Source: Mameliella sp. MMSF_3455
GTDB taxonomy: Bacteria > Pseudomonadota > Alphaproteobacteria > Rhodobacterales > Rhodobacteraceae
Direction of reading: 5' to 3'
DNA: 64,000 nucleotides
Assembly (NCBI RefSeq): GCF_030733205.1
Contig: NZ_JASHJL010000004.1
Span: 124,001 to 188,000 of the forward strand
Below the pieces are notes generated by a model. The model was not told the origin of the DNA. It saw only the letters and a list, made by a program, of their open reading frames with translations, and did no database searches. The position numbers and the translations under genes are program-made. Below, piece after piece: positions 1-10,188 of the stretch; the stretch's first letter is position 1, and each line of letters opens with the position of its first letter.

Positions 1-1739
1 TCGTGATGGACGACGGTGAGCTGCGCCAGGTTCTCAGCCAGGGGCAGGCCCAGATCCAGCGCGGACTGCGCGAGGCCTTTGTGATCGACAGCGCGGGCAG
101 CATCCGCGCCCGCGGTGAACGCTCCTACCTGTTCGATTTCGAGGAGCCGTCAGAGGCGGATTTCCTGCGTGCCGATGCCGAGGGCGTGACCGTGATCCCG
201 GACTGGGACAACAACGAGTTCCGAGCCTTGTTGCCGCTGGAGGCCTTTGCCGATCGTTACCTTTACGTCAGCCGCGAGGTCGACGGTCAGATCCTCAACC
301 TGCTGGACGAAACGCAGGAAACCGCCCGTTTCTACCAGCAACAGGAAAGCGAACGGGGCCGGCGTTTGTTCGACTTTGCACTGCTGTACCTGGGGTTTGC
401 CCTGCTGCTGATCCTTGCGGCGACATGGGCGGGGCTGTGGTTCGCCGAACGGCTCAGCCGCCCGGTAGGGCGCCTGACCGGGGCGGCGCAGCGGGTCGGG
501 TCGGGCGATCTGGACGTGCAGGTGCCCGAGGAAGAGGGCGACGACGAGATTTCCATGCTGGGGCGCTATTTCAACCAGATGACCCGCCAGCTGAAGGGGC
601 AGCGCGAAACCCTGCTGGAAAACACCCGGCAGATCGAACGCCGCCAGCGGCTGTTCGACTCCGTCCTGTCCTCTGTCACTTCAGGGGTGGTGGGCCTTGA
701 TGCCGAGGGCAAGGTGACGTTCGTCAACCGTTCGGCCGAGCGGCTGCTGGGCTGGCACGAAACACATCGGGCCGTGCCGCTGGGGGTTGCCGTGCCGGAG
801 TTCGGGGCGCTGTTTCAGCGGCTGCGGACCGAGGCGCTGGAAACAGCGCAGGAAGAGGTCAAGGTCAGCCGGGAAGGGCGTCTGGAACACCTGCTGGTCC
901 GCTTGTCCACGCGGCGGCGTCAGGATCGCTCTCTGGAAGGCTACGTTGTGGCCTTTGACGACGTGACCAACCTGGTCAGCGCACAGAGGATGGCCGCCTG
1001 GGGCGACGTGGCCCGCCGCATCGCGCATGAGATCAAGAACCCGCTGACGCCGATCAAGCTGTCTGCGGAACGCATCCAGCGCAGCTTTGCCAAGCGGCTG
1101 GACGGGCCGGACGCGGAAAAGGTGGCGGACCTGACCGAACGGATCGTGCGCCGCACCGACGATCTGCGCCGTATCGTCGACGAGTTTTCCAAGTTCGCGC
1201 GGATGCCGGAACCGGAGCGCCGCCCCGAGGACCTCTGCGAGATCCTGCGCGGCGAGGTGCTGATGCAGGAAACCGGCCAGCCCGGTGTACGCTTTGTCAC
1301 CGACCTGCCGGAGGAGCCGATGCCCGCGGAACTGGATTCCACCATGATCGGGCAGGCGCTGACCAACCTGATCAAGAACGCAGGGGAGGCGGTCGAAAGC
1401 CTGCAGGAAAAAGGCGCGCCCGAGGACTATCAGGCGGAAATCCGCGTGATGGCGGAGGCGCAGGACGGCCGGGCCGAGATCCGCATCATGGACAATGGCA
1501 TCGGTCTGCCGGAGGACCGCGCGCGGCTGTTCGAGCCCTACGTCACGACACGCGACAAGGGCACGGGGCTTGGCTTGCCGATCGTCAAGAAGATCATCGA
1601 GGAACATGGCGGGACGCTGGTGCTGGAAGATGCACCCGCCTTCGCCGAAGGCGCCCATCAGGGCGCGATGGCAGTTGTGCGGCTGCCGCTGAACCGTGCG
1701 GCAGACCTGCCGCGGGCGGCGGCCCTGGAAGATGTTTGA
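1..1739 (+). CDS. ntrY: NtrY sensor histidine kinase, 5' truncated
   Basis: The reading frame is open from the window edge, so the N-terminus is missing; about 578 residues are visible. In order they hold the end of an extracytoplasmic sensor region (visible 1-115), a membrane segment (about 124-147), a HAMP linker, a PAS domain (about 215-325), a HisKA domain with H-box AHEIKNPLTP (phospho-acceptor His near visible residue 342), and a HATPase domain with N-box NLIKNAGEA and G-boxes DNGIGLP and GTGLGLPIV. NtrY kinases phosphorylate NtrX, which is encoded 27 bp downstream, in nitrogen and redox control. Full-length family members run to roughly 750 residues, so about a quarter is outside the window. 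The NtrY call rests on architecture plus the adjacent ntrX. Confidence 0.93.
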   Translation, partial: VMDDGELRQVLSQGQAQIQRGLREAFVIDSAGSIRARGERSYLFDFEEPSEADFLRADAEGVTVIPDWDNNEFRALLPLEAFADRYLYVSREVDGQILNLLDETQETARFYQQQESERGRRLFDFALLYLGFALLLILAATWAGLWFAERLSRPVGRLTGAAQRVGSGDLDVQVPEEEGDDEISMLGRYFNQMTRQLKGQRETLLENTRQIERRQRLFDSVLSSVTSGVVGLDAEGKVTFVNRSAERLLGWHETHRAVPLGVAVPEFGALFQRLRTEALETAQEEVKVSREGRLEHLLVRLSTRRRQDRSLEGYVVAFDDVTNLVSAQRMAAWGDVARRIAHEIKNPLTPIKLSAERIQRSFAKRLDGPDAEKVADLTERIVRRTDDLRRIVDEFSKFARMPEPERRPEDLCEILRGEVLMQETGQPGVRFVTDLPEEPMPAELDSTMIGQALTNLIKNAGEAVESLQEKGAPEDYQAEIRVMAEAQDGRAEIRIMDNGIGLPEDRARLFEPYVTTRDKGTGLGLPIVKKIIEEHGGTLVLEDAPAFAEGAHQGAMAVVRLPLNRAADLPRAAALEDV

Positions 1740-1766
1740 GCACGAAGGAATGAGAGGGCAGAGACA

Positions 1767-3182
1767 ATGAGCGACATCCTGATCGTCGACGACGAACGCG
1801 ATATCCGGGAACTGATCGGCGACATCCTCGAGGACGAGGGCTTTGCCACCCGGCTTGCCGGCAACAGCCAGGAGGCAATGAACGAGATCAACTCCGAACC
1901 GCCGGCGCTGCTGATTCTCGACATCTGGCTGAAAGACAGCAAGATGGACGGGATCGACATCCTCAAGACCGTCAAACGCGACAACCCCGATATTCCCGTG
2001 GTCATCATTTCCGGCCACGGCAATATCGAGATCGCCGTGGCCGCCATCAAGCAGGGCGCCTACGACTTCATCGAGAAGCCTTTCAATATCGACCAGTTGC
2101 TGGTGGTGATCCGGCGCGCGATGGAAACCTCCAACCTGCGGCGCGAGAACGTGCAGCTGAAACGCGGCGAGGTGAAGTCCGCCGAGATGATCGGCGAAAG
2201 TGCCGCCTTCCGTGCGTTGTTGGGGCAGTTGGAGAAGGTGACCAAGTCCAATGGTCGGGTGATGCTGACCGGTCCGGCCGGGGCGGGCAAGGAAGTGGCC
2301 GCGCGCTATATCCACGCCCAGTCGAACCGGGCCAAGGCGCCCTTTGTGACCGTCAACTGCGCGGGCGTGGAACCCGAGATGATGGAAGCGATGCTCTTTG
2401 GCCGCGAAACCGCCAAACGCGGGATCGAGCCCGGCTTGTTGGAGCAGGCACATGGAGGCGTGGTCTACTTCGACGAGGTTGCCGATATGCCCACGGGCAC
2501 CCAGTCCAAGATCCTGCGCGTGCTGGTGGACCAGCAATTCACCCGGGTCGGCGGCAACGACAAGGTGCGCGTCGACCTGCGCGTGATCTCCTCGACCAAC
2601 CGCGACCTGCAGGACGAGATCGCAGCTGGCCGTTTCCGTGAGGAACTGTACCACCGGCTGAACGTGGTGCCGATCGCGGTGCCCTCGCTGGCCGAGCGGC
2701 GCGAGGACATCCCGGTCCTGGCGGGCCATTTCATCAAGCAGTGCAACCAAGCCCAGGGCCTGCCGGTGCGCGAACTGACAGAAGAGGCGGTGGCGCTGAT
2801 GCAGACCATGACCTGGCCGGGCAACGTGCGCCAGCTCAAGAACCTCGTCGAGCGTGTGCTGATCCTGGGTGACGGCACCGGGCCGATCGAGGCGCGGGAA
2901 CTGCCGCAGGAAACTGCCCCGGGCGAAGATGCCGAGGGGCGCGTTGTCCTGTCGGGCACGCTGGCGACCCTGCCGCTGCGCGAGGCGCGTGAGGCCTTTG
3001 AACGGGAATATCTGCTGACGCAGATCAACCGGTTCGGCGGCAACATCTCTCGGACCGCGTCTTTCGTGGGGATGGAGCGTTCGGCCCTGCACCGCAAGCT
3101 GAAGTCGCTGGGCGTGGTCACCTCGGCCAAGTCCGGCGCGCGGGTGGCGCGCGTGGACGAACAGATCACGGAAGCCTCCTGA
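1767..3182 (+). CDS. ntrX: NtrX response regulator (AAA+/Fis type)
   Basis: 471 aa. The receiver domain has an acidic pair near residue 11 and phospho-acceptor Asp52 (context LILDIW). It is followed by an AAA+ domain with Walker A GPAGAGKE (169-176) and Walker B VYFDEVADMP, then a Fis-type helix-turn-helix at the C-terminus (RSALHRKLKSLG). Where sigma-54 activators carry the GAFTGA loop, this protein runs LFGRETAKRGIEPGLLEQ, so the loop that contacts sigma-54 is absent. By inference it acts as a DNA-binding regulator that does not remodel sigma-54 holoenzyme. It probably shares a transcript with ntrY. The start is an ATG preceded by a GAGGGCAGAG stretch. Confidence 0.94.
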   Translation: MSDILIVDDERDIRELIGDILEDEGFATRLAGNSQEAMNEINSEPPALLILDIWLKDSKMDGIDILKTVKRDNPDIPVVIISGHGNIEIAVAAIKQGAYDFIEKPFNIDQLLVVIRRAMETSNLRRENVQLKRGEVKSAEMIGESAAFRALLGQLEKVTKSNGRVMLTGPAGAGKEVAARYIHAQSNRAKAPFVTVNCAGVEPEMMEAMLFGRETAKRGIEPGLLEQAHGGVVYFDEVADMPTGTQSKILRVLVDQQFTRVGGNDKVRVDLRVISSTNRDLQDEIAAGRFREELYHRLNVVPIAVPSLAERREDIPVLAGHFIKQCNQAQGLPVRELTEEAVALMQTMTWPGNVRQLKNLVERVLILGDGTGPIEARELPQETAPGEDAEGRVVLSGTLATLPLREAREAFEREYLLTQINRFGGNISRTASFVGMERSALHRKLKSLGVVTSAKSGARVARVDEQITEAS

Positions 3183-3195
3183 GCGGCAGGCCGAT

Positions 3196-3801
3196 ATGGA
3201 ACTGACACGACGGGCAGCCATCGGGGTGGGGGCGCTGGCCTTGGCGGGCTGTGCCGCACCGCCGGGTGCCAGGGCGCCGGACGAGGGGGCGGCCCTTGTC
3301 GAGGTTCCGGAGACCCCCGCCGAAAAGATCGCGGTTCTGGAACGGGCCGTGCTTGCCCTGGGACCGGGGGTGGACCCGGCAGAGGCGGCGGCTGTGGCGC
3401 GGATTGCGGTGCGTGAGCCGCTGATATGGGCCGAACGCTGGGACGCCGTGGACCCGCCGCTGATCCACAACATCCAGGTGAACACCGGGCGCAAGCCGCG
3501 CGGGCTTTGCAAGGACTGGGCCGATGATCTTGAGGCGCGATTGAAGAACGAAGGTCTGCGCAGCCTGTCCCTGCATCGGGCCATTGCCAATGCGGACAAC
3601 CTGCGGATCGAACATTCGACGGTGATCGTCTCTACCCGGGGCGCGCCGATGGACCAGGGGCTGGTGCTGGACCCGTGGCGGCTGGGGCAGGGGCGGCTGT
3701 GGTTCGGCCCGGTTGCCAGCGACCCGAGATACCGCTGGGTGCCACGGGCCGAGGTCTTTGCCATGAAACGGGCCCGCCGGGCGCGCCGCGAGGGCCGATA
3801 G
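3196..3801 (+). CDS. Putative lipoprotein with transglutaminase-like Cys-His-Asp fold
   Basis: 201 aa. The N-terminus MELTRRAAIGVGALALAGC is a short signal peptide with lipobox LAGC, predicting lipidation at Cys19. Downstream a candidate triad can be read: Cys in GLCKDWADDL, His in RIEHSTVIV and Asp in LVLDPWR, the order and spacing expected of bacterial transglutaminase-like cysteine proteases. The assignment comes from motif pattern only. The gene starts 13 bp after ntrX and may be co-transcribed with it. No characterised homologue is recognised, and the substrate is unknown. Confidence 0.7.
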   Translation: MELTRRAAIGVGALALAGCAAPPGARAPDEGAALVEVPETPAEKIAVLERAVLALGPGVDPAEAAAVARIAVREPLIWAERWDAVDPPLIHNIQVNTGRKPRGLCKDWADDLEARLKNEGLRSLSLHRAIANADNLRIEHSTVIVSTRGAPMDQGLVLDPWRLGQGRLWFGPVASDPRYRWVPRAEVFAMKRARRARREGR

Positions 3802-3830
3802 GGCCTCAGGACGTCGTCGGGACGGGACTG

Positions 3831-3849
3831 TTTGCGGCTTTGCCGCAAA
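3831..3849. repeat. Perfect 8-bp inverted repeat with 3-nt loop
   Basis: TTTGCGGC, a TTT loop and GCCGCAAA lie in the 217-bp gap between the lipoprotein gene and trkA. There is no following T tract, so an intrinsic terminator is not well supported; it may be a weak terminator or a processing hairpin. Confidence 0.4.
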
Positions 3850-4018
3850 GGCGCCCGCCCGCCGACCCCGTTGCGCGCCTTGCGGCACGCTTCTGTGCGA
3901 GCAGTCGTTAGGGAACGGCGGTGTGGGCCCCGGGACGCACCCCATTGACGGCGCTGCCCCCGCGTGCGAGGCAAAGAGGTCAGAGCCGGGACGCGGTGCA
4001 GATCGGGGCGCAGGGCGC

Positions 4019-5395
4019 ATGAAGGTCATCATTTGCGGGGCGGGCCAGGTTGGCTGGCAGATCGCCCGCCATCTTGCCGGAGAGCGCAACGACGTCACGG
4101 TGGTGGACAACAATCCCGATCTCGTGCGCCGCGCCACCGATACGCTGGACGTGCAGGGGATCGCGGGCTTTGCCTCTTACCCCGACGTGCTGGACAAGGC
4201 AGGCGCGCGCGACGCCGACATGGTGATCGCCGCCACCTATTCCGACGAGGTCAACATGGTCACCTGCCAGGTGGCGCATTCGGTCTTTGCGGTGCCGCGC
4301 AAAATCGCGCGGCTGCGCGCGGAAAGCTACCTGACCGCGATCTATTCGGACCTTTACCGGCGCGATCACATGCCCATCGACGTGGTGATTTCGCCCGAAC
4401 GCGAGGTGGCGGACGCGGCCCTGCAACGGCTGGCGGCGCCGGCCGCCTTCGATACCGAGAGTTTTCTGGACGGCAAAACCCAGCTGATGGGGCTGACGAT
4501 CGACGCGGGCTGTCCGATCGTGAATACGCCCCTGCGGCAATTGACCGATCTGTTTTCCACCCTGCGATCCGTGGTGGTGGGGGTGAGGCGCGACGGGGTG
4601 CTCTTTGCGCCGGAATCCGGGGACCAGCTGTTCGAGGGCGACAGCTGTTACGTCATGGTGCACGCGGATGACGTGCAGCGCACGCTGGAGATCTTTGGCA
4701 AGTCGCTGCGCAAGCAGGAACGCGTGGTGATCGTCGGCGGCGGCAATGTTGGCTTGTCGGTGGCGCGGCGGCTGGAGACGGGCAAGATCCGCGTGCGCGC
4801 CAAGATGATCGAGCGCAACCGGAAGAACGCCGAACGAGCCGCCGAGGAACTGGAGCGCACCATCGTGTTGCACGGCGACGGGCTGGACGCGGGGCTCTTG
4901 GTCGAGGCCGGGGTGGCCCGGGCGGATGCGGCGCTGTGCGTGACCGATGACGACAAGGTCAACATGCTGGCCGCCGTGCGCGCCAAGGCCGCAGGTTGCC
5001 CGATGGTGATTGCGTTGATCAACGACCCGACGCTGGTGCCGCTGATGGAACCGCTGGGGATCGATGCCTACATCAACCCGCGCTCGACCACGGTCAGTTC
5101 GATCCTGCGCCACATCCGTCATGGCCGCGTGAGCCAAGTCTATTCCATCGGCGATGCCGAGGCCGAAGTGATCGAGGCCGAGGTCTTGTCGACATCGCCG
5201 ATCTCGGGCAGCCGGATTCGTGAGATCGACTTTCCCGAAGGCGTTCTGGTGGGCGCTGTGCGCAAGGGAGACAAGGTGGTCAAGCCCACCGGCTCGCTCA
5301 GGATCGACGAAGGCGACAAGATCGTCATCTTTGCACTCGCGGGCGATGTCCCGGAGGTCGAGCGCCTGTTGCAGGTCTCGATCGATTACTTCTAG
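4019..5395 (+). CDS. trkA: TrkA, potassium uptake regulatory NAD-binding subunit
   Basis: 458 aa, the usual length for this family. It has two tandem RCK modules. The first Rossmann motif is at the N-terminus (ICGAGQVGWQIA) and the second starts near residue 236 (IVGGGNVGLSVARRLE); each is followed by a TrkA_C domain. TrkA is the peripheral cytoplasmic subunit that binds nucleotide and gates the TrkH potassium channel, whose gene follows 66 bp downstream. The frame is open further upstream, but the family N-terminus MKVIICGAG fixes the start at this ATG. Confidence 0.95.
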   Translation: MKVIICGAGQVGWQIARHLAGERNDVTVVDNNPDLVRRATDTLDVQGIAGFASYPDVLDKAGARDADMVIAATYSDEVNMVTCQVAHSVFAVPRKIARLRAESYLTAIYSDLYRRDHMPIDVVISPEREVADAALQRLAAPAAFDTESFLDGKTQLMGLTIDAGCPIVNTPLRQLTDLFSTLRSVVVGVRRDGVLFAPESGDQLFEGDSCYVMVHADDVQRTLEIFGKSLRKQERVVIVGGGNVGLSVARRLETGKIRVRAKMIERNRKNAERAAEELERTIVLHGDGLDAGLLVEAGVARADAALCVTDDDKVNMLAAVRAKAAGCPMVIALINDPTLVPLMEPLGIDAYINPRSTTVSSILRHIRHGRVSQVYSIGDAEAEVIEAEVLSTSPISGSRIREIDFPEGVLVGAVRKGDKVVKPTGSLRIDEGDKIVIFALAGDVPEVERLLQVSIDYF

Positions 5396-5461
5396 GCGCG
5401 GTGCTGTGAGGCGCTTGGGGGGCAATGCCGGTTGTGGCGGTCGGAAAGGGGGCGTCAGCCG

Positions 5462-6964
5462 ATGAAGGCCATCGCGCGATTGCCACTGTTCCTGCTTCTG
5501 ACCGGGCTCGGGTCATTCTCGATGCTATTGCCGGCGATCTTTGCCTACCTGATCGAGGAGCACCACGATGCGCGTACCTTTTTCTACGGGGCGCTGTTGG
5601 GGCTGATCCTGACGGCCCTCGTGGCCTTGGCCCTGGGCAACCGGCACCACAACCAGAGCGCGCTGCGCCAACTGGTGGCACTGGCGGCGGGCTTTGTCGT
5701 GTTGCCGTTGATCTTTGCCGTGCCCTTCCACGAGGCGGTGCGGACCACCGGATTCGGCAATGCCTATTTCGAGATGGTGTCGAGCTTTACCACCACCGGC
5801 GCCACGATGTTCGATGCGGCGCGCCTGTCGGGGCCGGAACACCTGTGGCGGGCGCAGGTCGGTTGGATGGGCGGCCTGGTGATGTGGATCGCCGCCTCGG
5901 CGATCCTGGCGCCGCTTGCGCTGGGGGGATTCGAGGTCACGGCCAGCGGAGAGCCCGGGCAATCCTTTGCCCAGGGGGCCATGAACACCGGCCCGACAAG
6001 CCCGGCGGAACGGTTGATGCGCAGCACCCACGTCCTGTTCCCGATCTATAGCGGGCTGACCCTCGCGCTTACGGTGATGCTGCTGGTTGCGGGCGATCCC
6101 CCGCTTGTGGCGGTCAGTCACGCCATGTCGGTCATGGCGACCTCTGGGATCACGCCGCTGGCCGACCTGGGGGCTGCACCCAGTGGCCTTGCGGGAGAGA
6201 TGATCCTCTTCTGCTTTCTCTTTTTCGCCCTGTCGCGGCTGACCTTTTCCGCCGATACCCGTCAGGAACGGGGCCTGTACTACGATCCGGAATTCCGCCT
6301 GGGCCTGCTGATCGTGGTGGCCGTGCCGCTGGCCATGTTCCTGCGCCACTGGGTCGCCTCGTTCGATGTGGGCGAGGAGCAGAACTGGGTCGCGGGGCTT
6401 CGGGCGCTCTGGGGTGGGCTGTTCACGGCGGCCTCGTTCCTGACCACGACGGGTTTCGTCAGTGGCGACTGGGATACGGCGCAGGACTGGTCGGGTCTGC
6501 CGACACCCGGGATCATCCTGATGGGGCTGGCGCTGGTGGGAGGCGGCGTGGCGACAACCGCAGGCGGGGTCAAGCTGTTGCGTGTCTATGCCCTGTACCT
6601 CAACGGAAAACGCGAGATCGAGCGCCTGGTACATCCGCATTCGGTGGGCCGCGCCGGGCTGCTGGGGCGCCGGATCCGGCGCGAAGGGGCCTTTATCGCC
6701 TGGGTCTTCTTCATGTTCTTCGCCCTGACCCTGGCGGCAATGACGATGATCCTGGGGGCTTACGGGGTGGATTTCGAGCGGGCCACAGTGCTGACCATTG
6801 CCACGCTGTCGAACACCGGGCCACTTGTCGACACTGCCGCTGCGATCGACCTGACGATGATCCCCTGGGACGCGCAATTGATCCTGTGCCTGGCGATGGT
6901 GCTGGGCCGGCTTGAACTGCTGGCAATCATCGTCATGATAAGCCCCGAGGTCTGGCGCGAATAG
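5462..6964 (+). CDS. trkH: TrkH, potassium uptake channel subunit
   Basis: 500 aa integral membrane protein with many hydrophobic helices. Four pore loops typical of the Trk/Ktr/HKT superfamily are visible: [29 protein letters not shown] and LSNTGPLVD. It forms the K+-conducting pore that works with TrkA, encoded just upstream. The chosen ATG follows a GGAAAGGGGG stretch; an in-frame start 30 bp earlier is possible but would add a charged, non-family N-terminus. Confidence 0.95.
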   Translation: MKAIARLPLFLLLTGLGSFSMLLPAIFAYLIEEHHDARTFFYGALLGLILTALVALALGNRHHNQSALRQLVALAAGFVVLPLIFAVPFHEAVRTTGFGNAYFEMVSSFTTTGATMFDAARLSGPEHLWRAQVGWMGGLVMWIAASAILAPLALGGFEVTASGEPGQSFAQGAMNTGPTSPAERLMRSTHVLFPIYSGLTLALTVMLLVAGDPPLVAVSHAMSVMATSGITPLADLGAAPSGLAGEMILFCFLFFALSRLTFSADTRQERGLYYDPEFRLGLLIVVAVPLAMFLRHWVASFDVGEEQNWVAGLRALWGGLFTAASFLTTTGFVSGDWDTAQDWSGLPTPGIILMGLALVGGGVATTAGGVKLLRVYALYLNGKREIERLVHPHSVGRAGLLGRRIRREGAFIAWVFFMFFALTLAAMTMILGAYGVDFERATVLTIATLSNTGPLVDTAAAIDLTMIPWDAQLILCLAMVLGRLELLAIIVMISPEVWRE

Positions 6965-7100
6965 TTGCGCAGAGACATCCACCGGGGGCCGGCTGCGCGG
7001 ATTCGGGGATTTTCGGCTGGAAACTCCCGTCTCCGCATACCATACTCTCCCAGACGAGGGCAGCCCGGCGCGCGGGCACGGCAAGAATAAAGGCAATTCA

Positions 7101-7340
7101 ATGGCTTCTGATAGACAGAACCTGCAGGACGCGTTTCTCAACCACGTCCGCAAGACAAAGGTCCCGGTGACGGTCTTCCTGATCAACGGGGTCAAGCTGC
7201 AGGGTGTCATCACCTGGTTCGACAATTTCTGCGTTCTGCTGCGCCGCGACGGCCAGTCGCAGCTTGTCTACAAACATGCAATTTCGACCATCATGCCCAG
7301 CCAGCCGATCAACCTGTATGACGGCGAAGGGGACGCGTGA
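7101..7340 (+). CDS. hfq: RNA chaperone Hfq
   Basis: 79 aa, standard length. Both Sm motifs are visible: Sm1 through [15 protein letters not shown] and Sm2 as YKHAISTI. Hfq forms a hexameric ring that pairs small RNAs with mRNAs in the cytoplasm. It has its own leader after a 136-bp gap from trkH, and its stop overlaps the hflX start codon, the classical hfq-hflX arrangement. Confidence 0.97.
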   Translation: MASDRQNLQDAFLNHVRKTKVPVTVFLINGVKLQGVITWFDNFCVLLRRDGQSQLVYKHAISTIMPSQPINLYDGEGDA

Positions 7341-8614
7341 GAGAACACGCGCCGCCTGTGACCCGGGCGTGGGTCCTGCATCCTGACATCAAGAGCGACC
7401 CAGAGCGCCGCGATGCTCAAATGGCCCTCGAAGAGGCCGTGTCCCTGGCTCATGCGCTGCCGGGGCTTGAGGTCGTGGGGGCACAGATCGTGCCGCTCCC
7501 GCGGCCGCATCCCGGTGCGCTGTTCGGGTCCGGCAAGATCGATGAACTGCGCGCCAAGCTGAAAGCCGAGGAAATCGACCTTGTCCTGGTCGATGGGCCG
7601 GTGACGCCGGTACAGCAGCGCAACCTTGAACGCGACTGGAAGGTCAAGCTGCTGGATCGGACCGGGCTGATCCTCGAGATCTTCTCGGATCGCGCGGCCA
7701 CCCGCGAAGGTGTGCTGCAGGTGGAAATGGCGCACTTGAACTACCAGCGTACGCGGCTTGTGCGGGCCTGGACCCACCTGGAACGCCAGCGGGGCGGGCT
7801 GGGCTTTGTCGGGGGCCCCGGCGAAACCCAGATCGAGGCCGACCGCCGGGCCATCGACGAACAGTTGGTGCGCCTGCGTCGGCAACTCGACAAGGTCGTC
7901 AAGACGCGCGAATTGCACCGCAAGGCGCGCGCCCAGGTGCCTTATCCGATCGTGGCGCTGGTGGGCTATACCAACGCGGGCAAATCGACGCTGTTCAACC
8001 GGCTGACGGGCGCCGAGGTCATGGCCAAGGACATGCTCTTTGCCACGCTGGACCCGACGATGCGGGCGGTGCGCCTGCCGACGGGGGCGGACGTGATCCT
8101 GTCGGACACGGTGGGCTTCATCAGCGATCTGCCGACCGAACTGGTCGCCGCCTTCCGTGCAACGCTCGAAGAGGTGCTGGCCGCGGATGTGATCGTGCAT
8201 GTGCGGGACATCTCCCACCCCGAAACGGAAGAGCAGGCCGAGGACGTGCGCAGCATTCTCGACAGCTTGGGCGTGGCAGAGGACACCGCGCAGATCGAGC
8301 TGTGGAACAAGCTGGACCAATTGGGGCCGGAAGAGCTGGAAACCGTGCGCATCCGCGCCGCGCGCAACCCGGATGTCCATGTCACCTCTGCCCTGACGGG
8401 TGAGGGGCTGGACGCATTCCTGGAGGCCGTGACAGAGGCGCTTGGCGCGGAACGTGTCGAAGAGGATCTTGTCCTCGGCTTTGCAGAGGGCAAGCGCCGG
8501 GCGTGGCTCTTTGAAAAGGGGCTGGTCGAGGAAGAGCGCCAGGACGAGGACGGTTTTCATCTGCGCGTCCTCTGGTCGGCGCGCGACAAGGCGCGGTTCC
8601 AGACCCTGGGGTGA
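7337..8614 (+). CDS. hflX: GTPase HflX
   Basis: 425 aa. The N-terminal HflX domain ends in the signature [10 protein letters not shown] GTPase domain follows, with G1 GYTNAGKST (near residue 210), G3 DTVGF and G4 NKLD. HflX is a ribosome-associated GTPase that splits stalled ribosomes under stress. The start is a GTG whose last bases form the hfq stop (GTGA overlap), indicating translational coupling. No intrinsic terminator is obvious in the 193 bp that follow. Confidence 0.95.
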   Translation: MREHAPPVTRAWVLHPDIKSDPERRDAQMALEEAVSLAHALPGLEVVGAQIVPLPRPHPGALFGSGKIDELRAKLKAEEIDLVLVDGPVTPVQQRNLERDWKVKLLDRTGLILEIFSDRAATREGVLQVEMAHLNYQRTRLVRAWTHLERQRGGLGFVGGPGETQIEADRRAIDEQLVRLRRQLDKVVKTRELHRKARAQVPYPIVALVGYTNAGKSTLFNRLTGAEVMAKDMLFATLDPTMRAVRLPTGADVILSDTVGFISDLPTELVAAFRATLEEVLAADVIVHVRDISHPETEEQAEDVRSILDSLGVAEDTAQIELWNKLDQLGPEELETVRIRAARNPDVHVTSALTGEGLDAFLEAVTEALGAERVEEDLVLGFAEGKRRAWLFEKGLVEEERQDEDGFHLRVLWSARDKARFQTLG

Positions 8615-8807
8615 TCCGACGCCTGGTCGATGGAACCAAGTGGACATGCGCCCCGATTCATGCGATCCAGCGCGCATGATGATCCATGTTCAGACCAACG
8701 GCGCCCTGCGCCGCTTCCGAATTACGGTCCCGGCCTGAACAGCCGGGCCGGGTAGTTCCTGTTCTGAACGTCAATGGCGCGGGACGCGCCGCACAAGGAT
8801 CTCTGTC

Positions 8808-9299
8808 ATGTCTCCTGAATTGCCGACCCTGCACATGATGTGCGGGAAAATTGCCGCTGGAAAATCGACGCTTGCGGCGCAACTGGCCCGACCCAAGGGC
8901 ACAGTGCTGATCACCGAAGATGCCTGGCTTGACGGTTTGTTCGCGGATCAGCTGGCCACCCCGCGCGACTATCTGCGCTGCACGGCGAAACTGCGGGCCG
9001 TCATGGGGCCGCATGTTGCGGCGCTGCTGGATGCCGGGGTTTCTGTAGTGCTGGATTTCGCCGCCAATACCGTGGACCAGCGCGCCTGGATGCGCGGCAT
9101 ACTCGAGGCGACGGGTGCGGCGCATCGGCTGCACCTTCTGGCACCGCCGGACGAGGTCTGCCTCGACCGGCTGCACGGGCGCAACACCTCGGGCACGCAT
9201 CCCTTTGTCGTGACGGACGAGCAGTTCCACCAATTCTCGCGCCACTTCGTGCCACCAGGGCCGGAGGAAGGGTTCAACGTGGTGAGGCACGAGTCATGA
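8808..9299 (+). CDS. P-loop ATP-binding protein, zeta-toxin/gluconate-kinase-like
   Basis: 163 aa single-domain P-loop protein. Walker A is GKIAAGKS at residues 13-20, followed by ITEDAWLD, a lid-like Arg-rich stretch (LDRLHGRNTSG) and a C-terminal QFSRHFVPP segment. The layout fits the small nucleoside/metabolite kinase group that includes zeta-toxin-like ATPases. No antitoxin-like partner lies next to it, so a toxin role is not supported. It has a good ribosome binding site (AAGGAT) and ends convergently 10 bp from the next gene. The substrate is unknown. Confidence 0.75.
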   Translation: MSPELPTLHMMCGKIAAGKSTLAAQLARPKGTVLITEDAWLDGLFADQLATPRDYLRCTAKLRAVMGPHVAALLDAGVSVVLDFAANTVDQRAWMRGILEATGAAHRLHLLAPPDEVCLDRLHGRNTSGTHPFVVTDEQFHQFSRHFVPPGPEEGFNVVRHES

Positions 9300-9309
9300 G
9301 GGAACCGGG

Positions 9310-10188
9310 TCAGATCACGGCGCTCTCGCGTTCCAGCAACGCGCGGGCAATCTCCCAGCGCCGACGCTGCCTCTTCGAGGGCGCCTCCGGCGTATTGGCC
9401 CAGACGCTGATCGCAAAACAGCGCTGAAGGAACAGTCTGACCTCGGGCGCGGTGACATCGTCGCCATAGCCTGCGCGCAGCGTTGCCAGAGCGGTTTCGT
9501 CCCCGGCGAAGTCAAGAACGTCCAGGGCGAGCGAAAAGACGTCACGCAGCGGCTCGTCCTCTCTCGCGTTCTCGAAGTCGATCCCCCAGACCGAACCCTC
9601 GGGGCCGCTGACGAGGTTGGAGAGCGTCAGGTCGCGGTGCGTGATGGCACGGGTGGCGGGCAGGCCGCGCACCGTGGCGCGTGTCTCCTTGAGCGCGCGC
9701 GCGGCAGAGACCAGCCCCTTGGCCTCTAGCGGGCTGCGCTCGCCTGCCTCGACCGCATCCACCAGCCGGGTCAGCCAGTTGACCTGTCCCTTGGGCAGGA
9801 ATTTGCGTTCACGCAGGCTGAGCCCGTGGTAGGCGGCCAGCCATTCCCCGGCGGCCCGCAACAGCGGACCGGGGGCTTCGCTTTCCAGCCGGTCGCGGAA
9901 ATCCGGCCCGCCCGCGTCTTGCATGACCAGCGCCCCCTTGCCGAACCACAGAACGCGCGGCACGCGGTAGGGGCCATGTGACAATACCGCCGCCAGCTCG
10001 GCCTGCCGCAAAGCCTGACGCGAGGCCTTGGCCTCGGCCTTGCGTGGCCAAAGCTTGACCACCGCCGGCACACGTCCGCGCGACGGCCGGTAAACCCATG
10101 TGTCCGGCCCGTCACGCAAGACTTCCAGCCGCCCCGACCATTCAGGCCAGAGCTTTTTAAGCACCTCGGTCGCGCGCTCTTCGCTCAT
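9310..10188 (-). CDS. APH-type phosphotransferase (aminoglycoside/choline-kinase fold)
   Basis: 292 aa. The catalytic loop THRDLTLSNL (near 185) and the metal-binding segment GIDFEN match the HxDxxxxN...D pattern of APH/choline kinases; VVKLW near residue 50 probably carries the ATP-binding lysine. The gene starts with an ATG that overlaps the stop of the upstream hydrolase gene (ATGA), so the two are translationally coupled. The substrate cannot be told from sequence. The frame continues 29 codons upstream, but the overlap and initial MSEERATE favour this start. Confidence 0.78.
   Translation of the reverse strand: MSEERATEVLKKLWPEWSGRLEVLRDGPDTWVYRPSRGRVPAVVKLWPRKAEAKASRQALRQAELAAVLSHGPYRVPRVLWFGKGALVMQDAGGPDFRDRLESEAPGPLLRAAGEWLAAYHGLSLRERKFLPKGQVNWLTRLVDAVEAGERSPLEAKGLVSAARALKETRATVRGLPATRAITHRDLTLSNLVSGPEGSVWGIDFENAREDEPLRDVFSLALDVLDFAGDETALATLRAGYGDDVTAPEVRLFLQRCFAISVWANTPEAPSKRQRRRWEIARALLERESAVI

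Noticed and set aside
681-3974. Open minus-strand frame of 1097 codons
   Set aside because: It lies across ntrY, ntrX and the lipoprotein gene in the third-position GC pattern typical of shadows and has no family-like sequence.
5525-7225. Open minus-strand frame of 566 codons
   Set aside because: Antisense to trkH and hfq; Gln/Arg/His-rich composition marks it as a shadow.
8642-8738. Short plus-strand frame after hflX
   Set aside because: No ribosome binding site and no recognisable sequence; background in a 193-bp gap.
8808-9299. Zeta-type toxin of a toxin-antitoxin system
   Set aside because: The P-loop fits, but no antitoxin gene is adjacent and the same fold occurs in ordinary kinases.
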